A model generated the notes under the pieces. That model did not search any database, was not told where the DNA came from, and saw only the letters and a list, made by a program, of their open reading frames with translations. From Halapricum salinum (lineage in GTDB: Archaea; Halobacteriota; Halobacteria; Halobacteriales; Haloarculaceae), in contig NZ_CP031310.1 of NCBI RefSeq assembly GCF_004799665.1, positions 674,887-738,886 on the forward strand: a stretch of 64,000 bases of DNA, read 5' to 3'. Numbering within the stretch: the first letter of the stretch is position 1; each line of letters starts with the position of its first letter. Below are positions 40,862-49,338 of the stretch, one piece after another. Made by a program: the position numbers and the translations under genes.

Positions 40862-41995
40862 ATGGACGTCACGCAGATCACGCACCTCTATCACCCCTCT
40901 TTCGGCGGGATCGAGAACTACGTCGCCCGCCTCAACGCCGCGCTGGAAGCCGACGGCCACACCGCGCGCACGGTCACGACCGACCAGAGCCTCTCGCCGG
41001 CCGACGACCCCGCCGACTGGCCGGGCGTGACCTACTGCGAGACGACGTTCTCCATCGTGCGCAATCCCTTCTCGATCGAGCTCTATCGCCATCTGAAGCG
41101 GGACAAGAGCGACGTCTATCACCTCCACAGCCCCTGGTTCTTCCCGAGTCTCGAAGCCGTCCTCGCGCTGCCCGACGACGCCGCGATCACGATGACCATC
41201 CACGGCGTCCACGTCCCACACACCTCGCTCCTGTCCCGGGTCCTCGATACGGCCTACAAACCGATCGCCCAGTTCATCCTCGACAAGGTCGACCGGATCT
41301 TCGTCCTCGGGCCCGCAGAACGTCGCCGGCTGACCGACCGCTTCGACGTCTCCGACGAGCAGGTCGTCGTCGTCCCCAACGGGATCGATCCCGACGCCTA
41401 CGACGTGCCCGACGAGCGTGTCGACGAGTTCCGCGAGCAGTACGGACTCGATCCCGACCGCCCGACGATCCTGTTCGTCAGCCGGCTCATCCCTGCCAAA
41501 CAGCCCGAGATCCTGCTCGACGCCGTTCGAGACCACCTTGAGGAAGACGTGCAGGTACTGGTGATCGGCAAGGGCGACGACGAGTACGCCGGCTCGCTCC
41601 TCGGGCGCGCCGACGAGCGCACTCGCTTCCTCTCGAACCTCTCGTTCGGCGACCTCAAGGCCGCCTACCACGCCGCGGACTGCTTCGTCGCCCTGGGCAC
41701 CTCCGAGGGACTTTCGACCGTCCTGCTGGAGGCCATGAACGCCCGCCTGCCCGTAGTCACGACGCCAGCCGGGGCCAACGCTGACGTCGTCTCCGGGCCC
41801 GAACACGGCCGCGTCGTCGAGATGCATCCCGACCCGCGCGAAGTGGCTGCTGCGATTCTGGAGATTCTCGCAGACGAGGACGAACGCCAGGCGATGGGCG
41901 AACGCAACCGCGATCTCGTCCGCCAGGAGTACGCCTGGGAGGTCGTCTACGAGCGAATCAGGGAGACGTACGAGGAACTACTCGACGAGCAGTAG
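40862..41995 (+). CDS. GT4-family glycosyltransferase
   Basis: A 377-residue GT-B enzyme. It starts MDVTQITHLYHPSFGGIENYV (GG motif at the acceptor loop). ILFVSRLIPAKQPEILLDAV opens the donor domain and GTSEGLSTVLLEAMNARLPVVTTPAGANADVV holds the E-x7-E donor motif. The sequence does not overlap other genes and is probably monocistronic. TSEGLSTVLLEAMN resembles capsule and archaeal S-layer glycan transferases; sugar specificity unknown. Confidence 0.9.
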   Translation: MDVTQITHLYHPSFGGIENYVARLNAALEADGHTARTVTTDQSLSPADDPADWPGVTYCETTFSIVRNPFSIELYRHLKRDKSDVYHLHSPWFFPSLEAVLALPDDAAITMTIHGVHVPHTSLLSRVLDTAYKPIAQFILDKVDRIFVLGPAERRRLTDRFDVSDEQVVVVPNGIDPDAYDVPDERVDEFREQYGLDPDRPTILFVSRLIPAKQPEILLDAVRDHLEEDVQVLVIGKGDDEYAGSLLGRADERTRFLSNLSFGDLKAAYHAADCFVALGTSEGLSTVLLEAMNARLPVVTTPAGANADVVSGPEHGRVVEMHPDPREVAAAILEILADEDERQAMGERNRDLVRQEYAWEVVYERIRETYEELLDEQ

Positions 41996-42057
41996 CACCG
42001 CTACCGGGCTGAAATACGTGAAAAGTGTGGTCTCGTCTGCCGTGAAGCGAGAAGAGA

Positions 42058-42252
42058 TTAGTTTCGAACGACGTTGGTCGCGCGCGGACCCTTGGGGGCC
42101 TGCTCGATGTCGAATTCGATGTCCTGTCCTTCCTCGAGGTCCGGTCCGCCAACGTCTTCCATGTGGAAGAAAACGTCCTCGTCCGCGTCCTCAGTCTCGA
42201 TGAAACCGTAACCGCCTGTGTCGTTGAAGAAATCAACCGTTCCGTTTGCCAT
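42058..42252 (-). CDS. cspA: Cold-shock domain protein
   Basis: A 64-residue single cold-shock domain: MANGTVDFFNDTGGYGFIETED contains the RNP1-like GYGFIE, then EDVFFHMEDVGG (RNP2 FFH) and ...PRATNVVR. It binds single-stranded nucleic acids as an RNA chaperone. A TATA-like box 25-34 bases before the ATG points to a leaderless or very short leader transcript. It is unrelated to its glycan neighbours. Confidence 0.95.
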   Translation of the reverse strand: MANGTVDFFNDTGGYGFIETEDADEDVFFHMEDVGGPDLEEGQDIEFDIEQAPKGPRATNVVRN

Positions 42253-42276
42253 TGCCTTTGTTTGGAAGGGCGAGGG

Positions 42277-42286
42277 GTATGTAAGG
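42277..42286 (-). promoter_or_regulatory. TATA-like promoter of cspA
   Basis: On the minus strand CCTTACATAC lies 25-34 bases upstream of the cspA start at 42252. Confidence 0.4.
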
Positions 42287-42323
42287 CTTCTGAGGGTCGC
42301 GTTACCACGACCACCGATCCCCG

Positions 42324-43088
42324 CTACTCGGCGAGCCACGTCCGCAGGTACGCGAGACTCCGGTAGACGTTGCCGACGGTCGCGACTGCGGCGGCAGCGG
42401 GCGTCGGCCCCAGCCGCACGGGAAGCAGCGTCTCGACGACGCGCTCCGAAAACGGGGTGTCCCACTTGCGGTCGTACTGCAGGTCCGCGGGGCCGAACCG
42501 AGCCATCTTCCGCCAGTAGTCCCGCAGCGAGGTGGCGTACCAGTGCGTGACGGTCGCGTCCGGCTCGTAGAGGACGCGATAGCCCGCCTCCAGCGCACGG
42601 CGCGCGAGGTCGGTCTCCTCGTGGCCCCACAGGAACTGCTCGTCGAAGCCGCCGACGGTCTCGAACACTTCGCGACGGAAGGCCATGTTACAGCCCGTCA
42701 GGCCGGTCGACCCGCGGCGGAACGACGCCGGGACGGCCCGGACGTAGTGGCGGCGGTCGCCCTGATCGTAGCTCCCGACGAACCGCGAGATGACGCCGTC
42801 CCCGGGGTGGATGACGCGCCCGGCGACGATGGGGTTGGCCTCCAGGGCGTCGACCATTGCGGGAAGGTAGTCGGCGTGGGGGATCGCGTCGTCGTCGAGA
42901 AAGACCAGCCGATCCGAGCGAGCGGCCTCGATCCCGGCGTTTCGGGCGACCGAGATCCCCTTGTCGTCCCGGAGGATCACCTCGTAGTCGTCGAACGCCT
43001 GGGCTTCCAGAATGCGCAGGCAGTCGATCTGCTCGCGTGGCGCGAGCGAGCAGACGATCACGCTGACTGCGGGTGCGTCGTCGGTCAC
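42324..43088 (-). CDS. GT2-family glycosyltransferase
   Basis: About 254 residues from a likely GTG start at 43088 (TDDAPAVSVIVCS). The GT-A fold is clear: VSVIVCSLAPREQID, RNAGIEAARSDRLVFLDDDAIPHADYL (DxD-type metal site), GCNMAFRREVFETVGGFDEQFLWGHEETDLARRAL (ED motif). The family member probably adds a hexose or rhamnose. An open frame continues upstream to 43301, overlapping the divergent YdjM-like gene, with a TATAT sequence near 43150 that suits the shorter start. The N-terminus is uncertain. Confidence 0.75.
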   Translation of the reverse strand: MTDDAPAVSVIVCSLAPREQIDCLRILEAQAFDDYEVILRDDKGISVARNAGIEAARSDRLVFLDDDAIPHADYLPAMVDALEANPIVAGRVIHPGDGVISRFVGSYDQGDRRHYVRAVPASFRRGSTGLTGCNMAFRREVFETVGGFDEQFLWGHEETDLARRALEAGYRVLYEPDATVTHWYATSLRDYWRKMARFGPADLQYDRKWDTPFSERVVETLLPVRLGPTPAAAAVATVGNVYRSLAYLRTWLAE

Positions 43089-43211
43089 GGTCGACCTCGT
43101 GTCGTCACAGACGTCGTCGGCATGTCGATACAGGGCCTTCGTCGCCAGCGCATATAATGGCAGGCCCCAGCGGTCACGACGCTTATCCTCGCTGGACGCC
43201 TCCGAGAGGCT

Positions 43212-43769
43212 ATGTGGCCCTGGGGACACCTCGCTTTGGGATACGTGCTGTACTCGCTCGGTCGCCGAGCGGGCCGACGAGCACCCCCTACGGACCAGCA
43301 AACCCTCGCACTCGCGCTCGGGACCCAGCTTCCGGATCTAATCGACAAGCCGCTGGCGTGGTGGGTCCCGATCCTTCCGGGCGGGCGAACGCTCGGACAC
43401 TCGCTGGTGTTCGCGGTCCCGCTCGTGCTCGTCCTCGGCTGGGTCGCCCACCGACGTGGCCGACGCTCCTGGGTCGTCGCCTTCGCCGTCGGCTACGCGA
43501 GTCACCTCGCTGGCGACCTGTATCTGGCCGTCGCGTGGGGCAACTACTACGAACTGAACATCCTCCTGTGGCCGCTGACGCCGACCGTGCTCTACGACGC
43601 CCAGCCCAGCGTCCTGTGGCACCTCTCGTCGATCACGCTGACCCCGCTGTTCCTCGCGGAACTGGCACTGGGCGCGTTCGTCGTCGCGCTCTGGCTGGCC
43701 GACGGTCGTCCCGGAATCGGGTCTGTTCGGCGGCTGCTCCGTCGGGCGGGCCCCACTCCGAGCAAGTGA
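43212..43769 (+). CDS. YdjM-like membrane-bound metal-dependent hydrolase
   Basis: A 185-residue protein of the LexA-regulated/YdjM-like metal-dependent hydrolase family (PF04307). It has conserved WPWGHLALGYV, GTQLPDLIDKPLAW, GRTLGHSLVF and GYASHLAGD with the His/Asp metal ligands, and four hydrophobic segments. Probable phospholipid- or lipid-linked substrate at the membrane. Not an obvious part of the glycan pathway. Confidence 0.85.
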   Translation: MWPWGHLALGYVLYSLGRRAGRRAPPTDQQTLALALGTQLPDLIDKPLAWWVPILPGGRTLGHSLVFAVPLVLVLGWVAHRRGRRSWVVAFAVGYASHLAGDLYLAVAWGNYYELNILLWPLTPTVLYDAQPSVLWHLSSITLTPLFLAELALGAFVVALWLADGRPGIGSVRRLLRRAGPTPSK

Positions 43770-43816
43770 CGACGGGGATTGGCAGTTTTTTGTACCGGTG
43801 GCGTCTCCCCACAGGT

Positions 43817-44800
43817 ATGGATATTCTCGTCACCGGCGGTGCGGGCTTCATCGGCGGCCACCTCGCCGAGCGGTTCGTCCGCGACGGCCACGACGTCGTC
43901 GTGCTCGACAACTTCGACCCTTACTACGATCGGCGGCTGAAAGAGCACAACGTCAAGGTGGCCCGCGAGGCCACCGAAGCGAGCGAGGGCACCTACGAAC
44001 TCGTCGAGGGCGACGTCCGCGACGAGAATCTGGTCGCCGACCTCGTCGGCGGTGTGGACTACGTCTACCACCAGGCCGCCCAGGCGGGCGTCCGGGCGAA
44101 CATCGAACCCCGGAAGTACCACACCGTCAACGTCGACGGGACGCTGAACGTCCTCGACGCGGCGCGTGAGACCGACCTCGAACGGATCGTCTTCGCCAGT
44201 TCCTCCTCGGTCTACGGCAAAGCCCGCTATCTCCCCTACGACGAGGCGCACGTGACCGAGCCCGTCAGCCCCTACGGTGCCTCGAAACTCGCCGCCGAGC
44301 GCTACGGCCTCGTCTACGGCGACCGCTACGACGTCCCGTTCGTCTCGCTGCGGTATTTTACCGTGTACGGCCCCCGGATGCGCCCGAACATGGCCATCTC
44401 GAACTTCGTCTCCCGCTGTACGAACGGCGATCCCCCAGAAATCTACGGCGACGGCTCGAAGACGCGGGACTTCACCTACATCGAGGACGTGCTGGACGCC
44501 AACCGGACGCTCCTGCACGAAGACGCCGCCGACGGGGAGATCCTGAACATCGGGAGCACCGACACCATCTCGATCGAGCGACTGGCCGAAACGGTGCGAG
44601 ACGAGCTCGCGCCCGACCTCGATATCGTCTACAGCGAGGGCTACGATATCGACGCCGAGCACACCCACGCCGACATCTCGAAGGCCAGCGAGCTGCTCGG
44701 CTACGAACCCTCTCGAACGATCGAGGAGGGCGTCCGGGAGTTCATCGCATGGTATCGCGACAATCGCGCGTGGTACGAGCCACTGGTTCGGGGCGAGTAG
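43817..44800 (+). CDS. NAD-dependent nucleotide-sugar epimerase
   Basis: A 327-residue short-chain-dehydrogenase of the UDP-sugar epimerase type. NAD loop MDILVTGGAGFIGGHLAERF, catalytic SSSSVYGKARYLPYDE with PYGASKLAAERYGLVY (Tyr-x-x-x-Lys), and LRYFTVYGPRMRPNMAISNFV. The RPNMA segment resembles UDP-glucuronate 4-epimerases, which fits a uronic-acid-containing polysaccharide and the nearby PL9-like lyases. A TATA-like run lies just before it. Confidence 0.88.
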   Translation: MDILVTGGAGFIGGHLAERFVRDGHDVVVLDNFDPYYDRRLKEHNVKVAREATEASEGTYELVEGDVRDENLVADLVGGVDYVYHQAAQAGVRANIEPRKYHTVNVDGTLNVLDAARETDLERIVFASSSSVYGKARYLPYDEAHVTEPVSPYGASKLAAERYGLVYGDRYDVPFVSLRYFTVYGPRMRPNMAISNFVSRCTNGDPPEIYGDGSKTRDFTYIEDVLDANRTLLHEDAADGEILNIGSTDTISIERLAETVRDELAPDLDIVYSEGYDIDAEHTHADISKASELLGYEPSRTIEEGVREFIAWYRDNRAWYEPLVRGE

Positions 44801-44873
44801 CCGGGATAGATCGACTGCCCGAACCCCGCGCCGAACGCTTATCCCCCAGTCCATCGAACACCGCTGACAACAG

Positions 44874-45977
44874 ATGTCTTCGACGCTCTCACTCGACGTT
44901 CACGCCAGCGCGGCGACGCTGCCGCCGGCCTGGAACGACGTCGTCGCCCGCTCGCGCCTCGGAACGGTCTTCGCCCGAACGGAGTGGCTCCGCGCGGTCG
45001 AGCGCGGCACCGGCGCCGAACCCAGACACGTCGCCGTCTCGCGGGACGGGACTCTCGTCGGGATCTGCCCTAACTTTGTCTCCGAGCTCGACCTCCCGGT
45101 CTCGCTGCCCGCGGGGCTCAGACCGCGCGAACTCGTCTCGGTGTCGCCCGGCTTCGGCGGTCCGATCGTCACGGGCGACTACGACGCGGTGTTCGACCGG
45201 CTGCTGGAGGGCGTTCGAGCGGCCGCGACCGGCGGCGTCTGGGACCACCGGATCCGGGCGCTCGATGGCGACGTGAGCCAGTATTCCGAGCAGCTGGACG
45301 CTCGTGGCTACGTCCCGTCGGTGCCGACCTGCCAGCTTGTCGTCGATCTGACCCAGCCACTGGACGCCATTTTCGAGTCCTGGGACAAAGACCGACGCCG
45401 GACCGCCCGCAAGGCCCGCGAGGCCGGCATGTCCGTCAGCCAGCCCGACCCGACCTCTGGTGAGCGCGAGGCGTTCTACGACGCCTACGCGGCGATGATC
45501 GACCGCGTCGACGGCGTCCGCTTCGCGCCCGCGTTCTTCGACGCGCTGTTCGAAGCGCTCGGCGATCGGATCGTCCTCTTCAGGGCAGACCTCGACGGCG
45601 AGGCCGTGGGCTGGCACTGCTATCTCCGGGACGACGAGCAGGACGACCTCCATCACTTCTTCTCGGGACTGCGCGAGGAGCACTTCGGCCACCACCCATC
45701 CAGTCGGCTCCACGAGGCCGCCATGGAGTGGGGCCGCGAGCAGGGCTTTTCGACGTACAACTTCGGCGAGTCAAACGCCGACGTCACCGAAGGGGGCTTT
45801 CGCTACAAGTCCCAGTACGGCGGTGAGGTGCTGCCGGTACTGACGTTCGAGCGGGGGCTCGCACGCGGGCGCTGGGCGGTCTACCGCGCCGCGCGGCGGG
45901 CCTATCGAACGCTCGGCGCCCGCTCGGAACGCCGTGTTCGGCTGGCCGGACGGACGCCGGACCCGGGCGAGACATGA
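44874..45977 (+). CDS. FemAB-like aminoacyl/acyl transferase
   Basis: A 367-residue protein with two GNAT-like folds of the FemAB type. Visible: PAWNDVVARSRLGTVFARTEWLRAV, QLVVDLTQPLDAIFESWDKDRRRTARKAREAGM (typical linker KDRRR...KA), and the C-terminal HHPSSRLHEAAMEWGREQGFSTYNFGES...GFRYKSQYGG. Peptidoglycan homologues use aminoacyl-tRNA donors, while exopolysaccharide-locus members are uncharacterised. Overlaps the next gene by four bases (ATGA). A second FemAB-like gene lies at 54.7 kb. Confidence 0.85.
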   Translation: MSSTLSLDVHASAATLPPAWNDVVARSRLGTVFARTEWLRAVERGTGAEPRHVAVSRDGTLVGICPNFVSELDLPVSLPAGLRPRELVSVSPGFGGPIVTGDYDAVFDRLLEGVRAAATGGVWDHRIRALDGDVSQYSEQLDARGYVPSVPTCQLVVDLTQPLDAIFESWDKDRRRTARKAREAGMSVSQPDPTSGEREAFYDAYAAMIDRVDGVRFAPAFFDALFEALGDRIVLFRADLDGEAVGWHCYLRDDEQDDLHHFFSGLREEHFGHHPSSRLHEAAMEWGREQGFSTYNFGESNADVTEGGFRYKSQYGGEVLPVLTFERGLARGRWAVYRAARRAYRTLGARSERRVRLAGRTPDPGET

Positions 45978-46981
45978 CCGGCTGGCGCTGGCGAGCGGGA
46001 CGAGCGGTCCACCATCGCCTGCCGGCCGCAGGTGGAAGCAGTCGTTCGTACCAGCCACCGACGGGGGCGCCGATTCCCGCCAGCGACGCCCGCGCGGCGA
46101 CCGCCCCGCCGCCGATCGACCCCCAGCCCGCCGCCACGAATCCGATCCTGACCGCGAGTGATCTGGGAACCGATATCGAGTTCGTCGCCGACCCGTTCCT
46201 CTATCTCGACGACGACTGGCATCTGTTCGTCGAGGTCTACCGGCCCGCCGTCGACCCGCCCGCAGCCATCGCGCACCTCCAGAGCAGCGATCGCGGGCGC
46301 TCGTGGACCTACTCGGGCGTCGTCCTCGACCCCGGCGTCCACCTGGCGTTCCCCTTCGTCTTCGCCTGGGACGGCGAGCGCTACATGCTCCCGGACCCGT
46401 GGTCCGAGCGGCCGGGCGTCCCCGCGGATTTCACACTGTATCGGGCCAGCGACTTTCCGACGGCGTGGGAGCCGGTCGCGACGCCGATCTCACCCGAGCA
46501 GGAGTTGCACGATTGCGTCCTCCTCCGACACGAAGGACGCTGGTGGGCGTTCGCGGGCGAGGGTGGCGAGCTCTACGCCTTCTACGCCGACACGCTCGAA
46601 ACGGACGACTGGACGCCCCACGCGGACAATCCTGTCGTGACGAATCGCCCCGAGGCTGTCCGGCCTGCGGGACGACCGATCGCTCGCGAAGACGGCTTCG
46701 TCCTCCTCTTTCAGGACTGCGCCCGGCGCTACGGCGAGCGCGTCTGGGCCTACGAGATCACCGAGCTGTCGCCGTCGACCTACCGCGACGAGCGCGTCGG
46801 AAGCGGCCCAGTGGTCGGGCCTGCAGGCGGAATCGGCTGGAACTCGGGGCGGATGCACCACGTCGACGCCTGGCTGTTCGAGGATCGCTGGCTCTGTGCC
46901 GTCGACGGGAACGTCGGCCTGGGTAAGCCGCTCTTCGGCGATCACTGGGCGATCGGACTCTACGAGCAGCGGCTGGCGTGA
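45974..46981 (+). CDS. GINT1_N-like beta-propeller protein
   Basis: A 335-residue protein. The conserved FVADPFLYLDDDWHLFVEVYRP, VVLDPGVHLAFPFVFAWDGERYMLPD and HEGRWWAFAGEGGELYAFYADTL resemble the N-terminal domain of plant glucosamine inositolphosphorylceramide transferase 1 (GINT1) and GH43-like propellers. In glycan loci this fold often sits beside transferases. No glycosyltransferase domain is attached. It is translationally coupled to the FemAB-like gene. Function unknown: sugar-binding or hydrolytic. Confidence 0.75.
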   Translation: MTGWRWRAGRAVHHRLPAAGGSSRSYQPPTGAPIPASDARAATAPPPIDPQPAATNPILTASDLGTDIEFVADPFLYLDDDWHLFVEVYRPAVDPPAAIAHLQSSDRGRSWTYSGVVLDPGVHLAFPFVFAWDGERYMLPDPWSERPGVPADFTLYRASDFPTAWEPVATPISPEQELHDCVLLRHEGRWWAFAGEGGELYAFYADTLETDDWTPHADNPVVTNRPEAVRPAGRPIAREDGFVLLFQDCARRYGERVWAYEITELSPSTYRDERVGSGPVVGPAGGIGWNSGRMHHVDAWLFEDRWLCAVDGNVGLGKPLFGDHWAIGLYEQRLA

Positions 46982-47031
46982 CGCAAGCGACGACCGACAC
47001 CTTTTCGCGCCGGCCATCGTAGAGGCAGTCA

Positions 47032-48003
47032 ATGGGAACGGGCGACTCCTCGACGGCCAGCCTGCCAGCCGACCTTCTGCTCGTCGTTACGCTGGCGCTG
47101 TCGGTCGTCGCGGCGTGGCTGCTGGACGCGCCCGAGGCGATCCGGCTCGTGCTGGCGGTGATCGCCGTGTTTCTGCCCGGCTACGCGCTGATCGCGATGT
47201 TGTTCCCCCGTCGCCGACTCGGAACCGACGAGTCACCCGGGACGCTCGCCGAGCGCGTCGAGCAGCTGGACGCCTTCGACCGGGTCGCGCTCTCGGTCGC
47301 GGCGGGACTTGTCGTCACGCCGCTTCTGGGGATCGCACTCGATTTCACGCCGTGGTCGCTTCGTGAGGGACCGACGATTGTGACCATCGCCGGCTTCGTC
47401 GTCGTGACCGCCGCCGTCGCCGCAGTGCGCCGGCGTCGACTTCCCCCCGATCAGCGATACGCCCCGACGACGCGGTGGCGAGACGTCGTCGCCGATGGCG
47501 ACCTCCTGTCCGGACAGGCGATCGTCACAGGAGTGGTCGCGCTCGCGGTCCTCGTGGCCGCTGGCGGCGTCTTCGGCGTCGTGGCCACCGACCAGCAGGG
47601 CGAACGATTCACCGAGTTCGCCGTCCTCGGTAGTGAAGACGGCCAGCCCGTCGCCGCGTCCTATCCCGACTCCGTGACCGCTGGCGAGGAGGTGTCGATC
47701 CGGCTGGAGATCACCAACCACGGGGGGGGCCAGCAGACCTACACCGTCGTCCCGCGCCTGGAGAACGTGACGCGATACGGCAATCAGACCGCCGTCCTGA
47801 GGCACGAGCGCTTCGAGTCCGTGACGATCACGGTCGACGAAAACGAGAGCGTCCAGTTCGAGCACACAGTTCGACCGACGATGACCGGCGAGGGCCACCG
47901 GCTGACGTTCCTGCTCTATCGGGGTGCCCCGCCCGAGCAGCCACGGACGGGCAACGCCTACCGGTGGACCCATATCTGGCTGGACGTGGCGCCAGCGGAG
48001 TAG
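47032..48003 (+). CDS. DUF1616 membrane protein
   Basis: A 323-residue protein. Four or so transmembrane helices lie in the N-terminal 190 residues (ADLLLVVTLALSVVAAWLLDAPEAIRLVLAVIAVFLPGYALIAMLFP and later), followed by an outward-facing beta-rich domain (ERFTEFAVLGSEDGQPVAASYPDSVTAGEEVSIRLEITNHGG). The FLPGYALIAMLFP loop is the family mark. DUF1616 proteins are tied to archaeal glycosylation and sortase-linked surface systems by gene context; enzymatic role unknown. Confidence 0.85.
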   Translation: MGTGDSSTASLPADLLLVVTLALSVVAAWLLDAPEAIRLVLAVIAVFLPGYALIAMLFPRRRLGTDESPGTLAERVEQLDAFDRVALSVAAGLVVTPLLGIALDFTPWSLREGPTIVTIAGFVVVTAAVAAVRRRRLPPDQRYAPTTRWRDVVADGDLLSGQAIVTGVVALAVLVAAGGVFGVVATDQQGERFTEFAVLGSEDGQPVAASYPDSVTAGEEVSIRLEITNHGGGQQTYTVVPRLENVTRYGNQTAVLRHERFESVTITVDENESVQFEHTVRPTMTGEGHRLTFLLYRGAPPEQPRTGNAYRWTHIWLDVAPAE

Positions 48004-48007
48004 GACC

Positions 48008-48277
48008 TCACGCCCCGCCCGCGACGATCTGCTGGATCTGCCAGCCGACGAGTACGACGAATCCCAGCCCGAGCAGAACCCCGGCGACCCTGACGCGGCG
48101 TCGCCAGGCCAGCTCCAGCCCCTCGGCGACGGTGAGTTCGGCGATCAAAAAGTAGCCGATCAGCGCGATGACGTAGAACTGCGTGAGCGAAAACTGTCCG
48201 AGAGAGACGAGCACGAGGATCGTCGCGAGCATCCACGCGACGTGATAGCGGACGAACTGCAGGCGCGACTCGGCCAT
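48008..48277 (-). CDS. Small three-helix membrane protein
   Basis: An 89-residue protein starting MAESRLQFVRYHVAWMLATILVL. Three hydrophobic stretches (about 14-26, 30-46, 65-83) separated by basic turns (AWRRRVRVAG). I do not recognise a family. It is convergent with the DUF1616 gene, four bases apart. A longer open frame extends upstream but lacks haloarchaeal codon composition there. Confidence 0.65.
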   Translation of the reverse strand: MAESRLQFVRYHVAWMLATILVLVSLGQFSLTQFYVIALIGYFLIAELTVAEGLELAWRRRVRVAGVLLGLGFVVLVGWQIQQIVAGGA

Positions 48278-48393
48278 ATCGAAGTCTCTGCCCGGAGCCG
48301 ACAAGGGTCTTCCCCTAACCGCAGCCACCAGTTGCGACCAGGCGCTTGCCCCAGTCGAAAGCGGTTTCGTCGGGCAGGCTGAATGACAGCAGT

Positions 48394-49338
48394 ATGGAGA
48401 CGCCGCTGGTGAGCGTCGTCGTCCCGACCTACAACCGGCCGGAAAAACTCCGCCGGGCGGTCGAGACGGTCCGCGCCCAGACCTACCGCCCCATCGAGCT
48501 CGTGGTCGTCGACGACCACTCCGCCGAGCCAGCGGCCGACGCCCTCGACGAGATCGCCCTCGACGACATCTCACTGACGGTGATCCGCCACGAGCAGAAT
48601 CGCGGCGGCAACGCTGCCCGCAACACCGGAATCCGCGAATCGACCGGCGGGTTCGTCGCGTTTCTCGACGACGACGACCGCTGGGAGCCCGCGAAGATCC
48701 AGCGCCAGGTCGAGACTTTCGAGGCCAGTCCCGATTCGGTGGGCTTCGTCTACACCGGGTCGCGGTACGTCTACGACGACGGCGAGCGCGTCATCTGCAA
48801 CGATCTCAGCGGGGACGTCACGCGGGCAATTCTGGAAGGAGCAAGCGTCGCCGAGTTCTCGGCGGTGATGGTCCGCGCGAGCGTCATCGAGGCGGCCGGG
48901 CTGCCCGACGAACGCTTCCCGAGCTGGCAGGACCAGGAGTGGTTCCTTCGGCTGTCGCTGCACTGTGCGTTCGCGGCGGTCGAGGAACCCCTGACGATCC
49001 GCCACTGGGACCACCCGGGTCGGATCGGCCAGAACTTCCAGAAGCGCCGCGACGTCTCGTTTCCGCTGTTCGTCGAGAAACACCGCGACCTCGCCGCCGA
49101 GTACGACCTGGAGCAGCGGTTCGTCGCCTCGCTGCTGGAGACGCTGGTCATCGACGCGGCCCAGAATGGCTACTACGGCGACGCCCGCCGGCTGGCGGTT
49201 CGAGCGATCCGCACGGATCCGACGCTGCCGACACCGTGGCTGTACCTGCTGTCGTGTCTCGGTGGCCGGGTGACCTATCGGCCGGCCCAGCGGCTGATGG
49301 CGCTGGTCCAGTCGAGTGGAGGCCGCGACGGTGACTGA
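48394..49338 (+). CDS. GT2-family glycosyltransferase
   Basis: A 314-residue GT-A enzyme. METPLVSVVVPTYNRPEKLRRAVETV, NRGGNAARNTGIRESTGGFVAFLDDDDRWEPAKIQRQ (DDDD metal site), AVMVRASVIEAAGLPDERFPSWQDQEWFLRL. It overlaps the second beta-helix lyase gene by eight bases, so the two are one operon. It probably adds one sugar of the repeat unit. Confidence 0.9.
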   Translation: METPLVSVVVPTYNRPEKLRRAVETVRAQTYRPIELVVVDDHSAEPAADALDEIALDDISLTVIRHEQNRGGNAARNTGIRESTGGFVAFLDDDDRWEPAKIQRQVETFEASPDSVGFVYTGSRYVYDDGERVICNDLSGDVTRAILEGASVAEFSAVMVRASVIEAAGLPDERFPSWQDQEWFLRLSLHCAFAAVEEPLTIRHWDHPGRIGQNFQKRRDVSFPLFVEKHRDLAAEYDLEQRFVASLLETLVIDAAQNGYYGDARRLAVRAIRTDPTLPTPWLYLLSCLGGRVTYRPAQRLMALVQSSGGRDGD

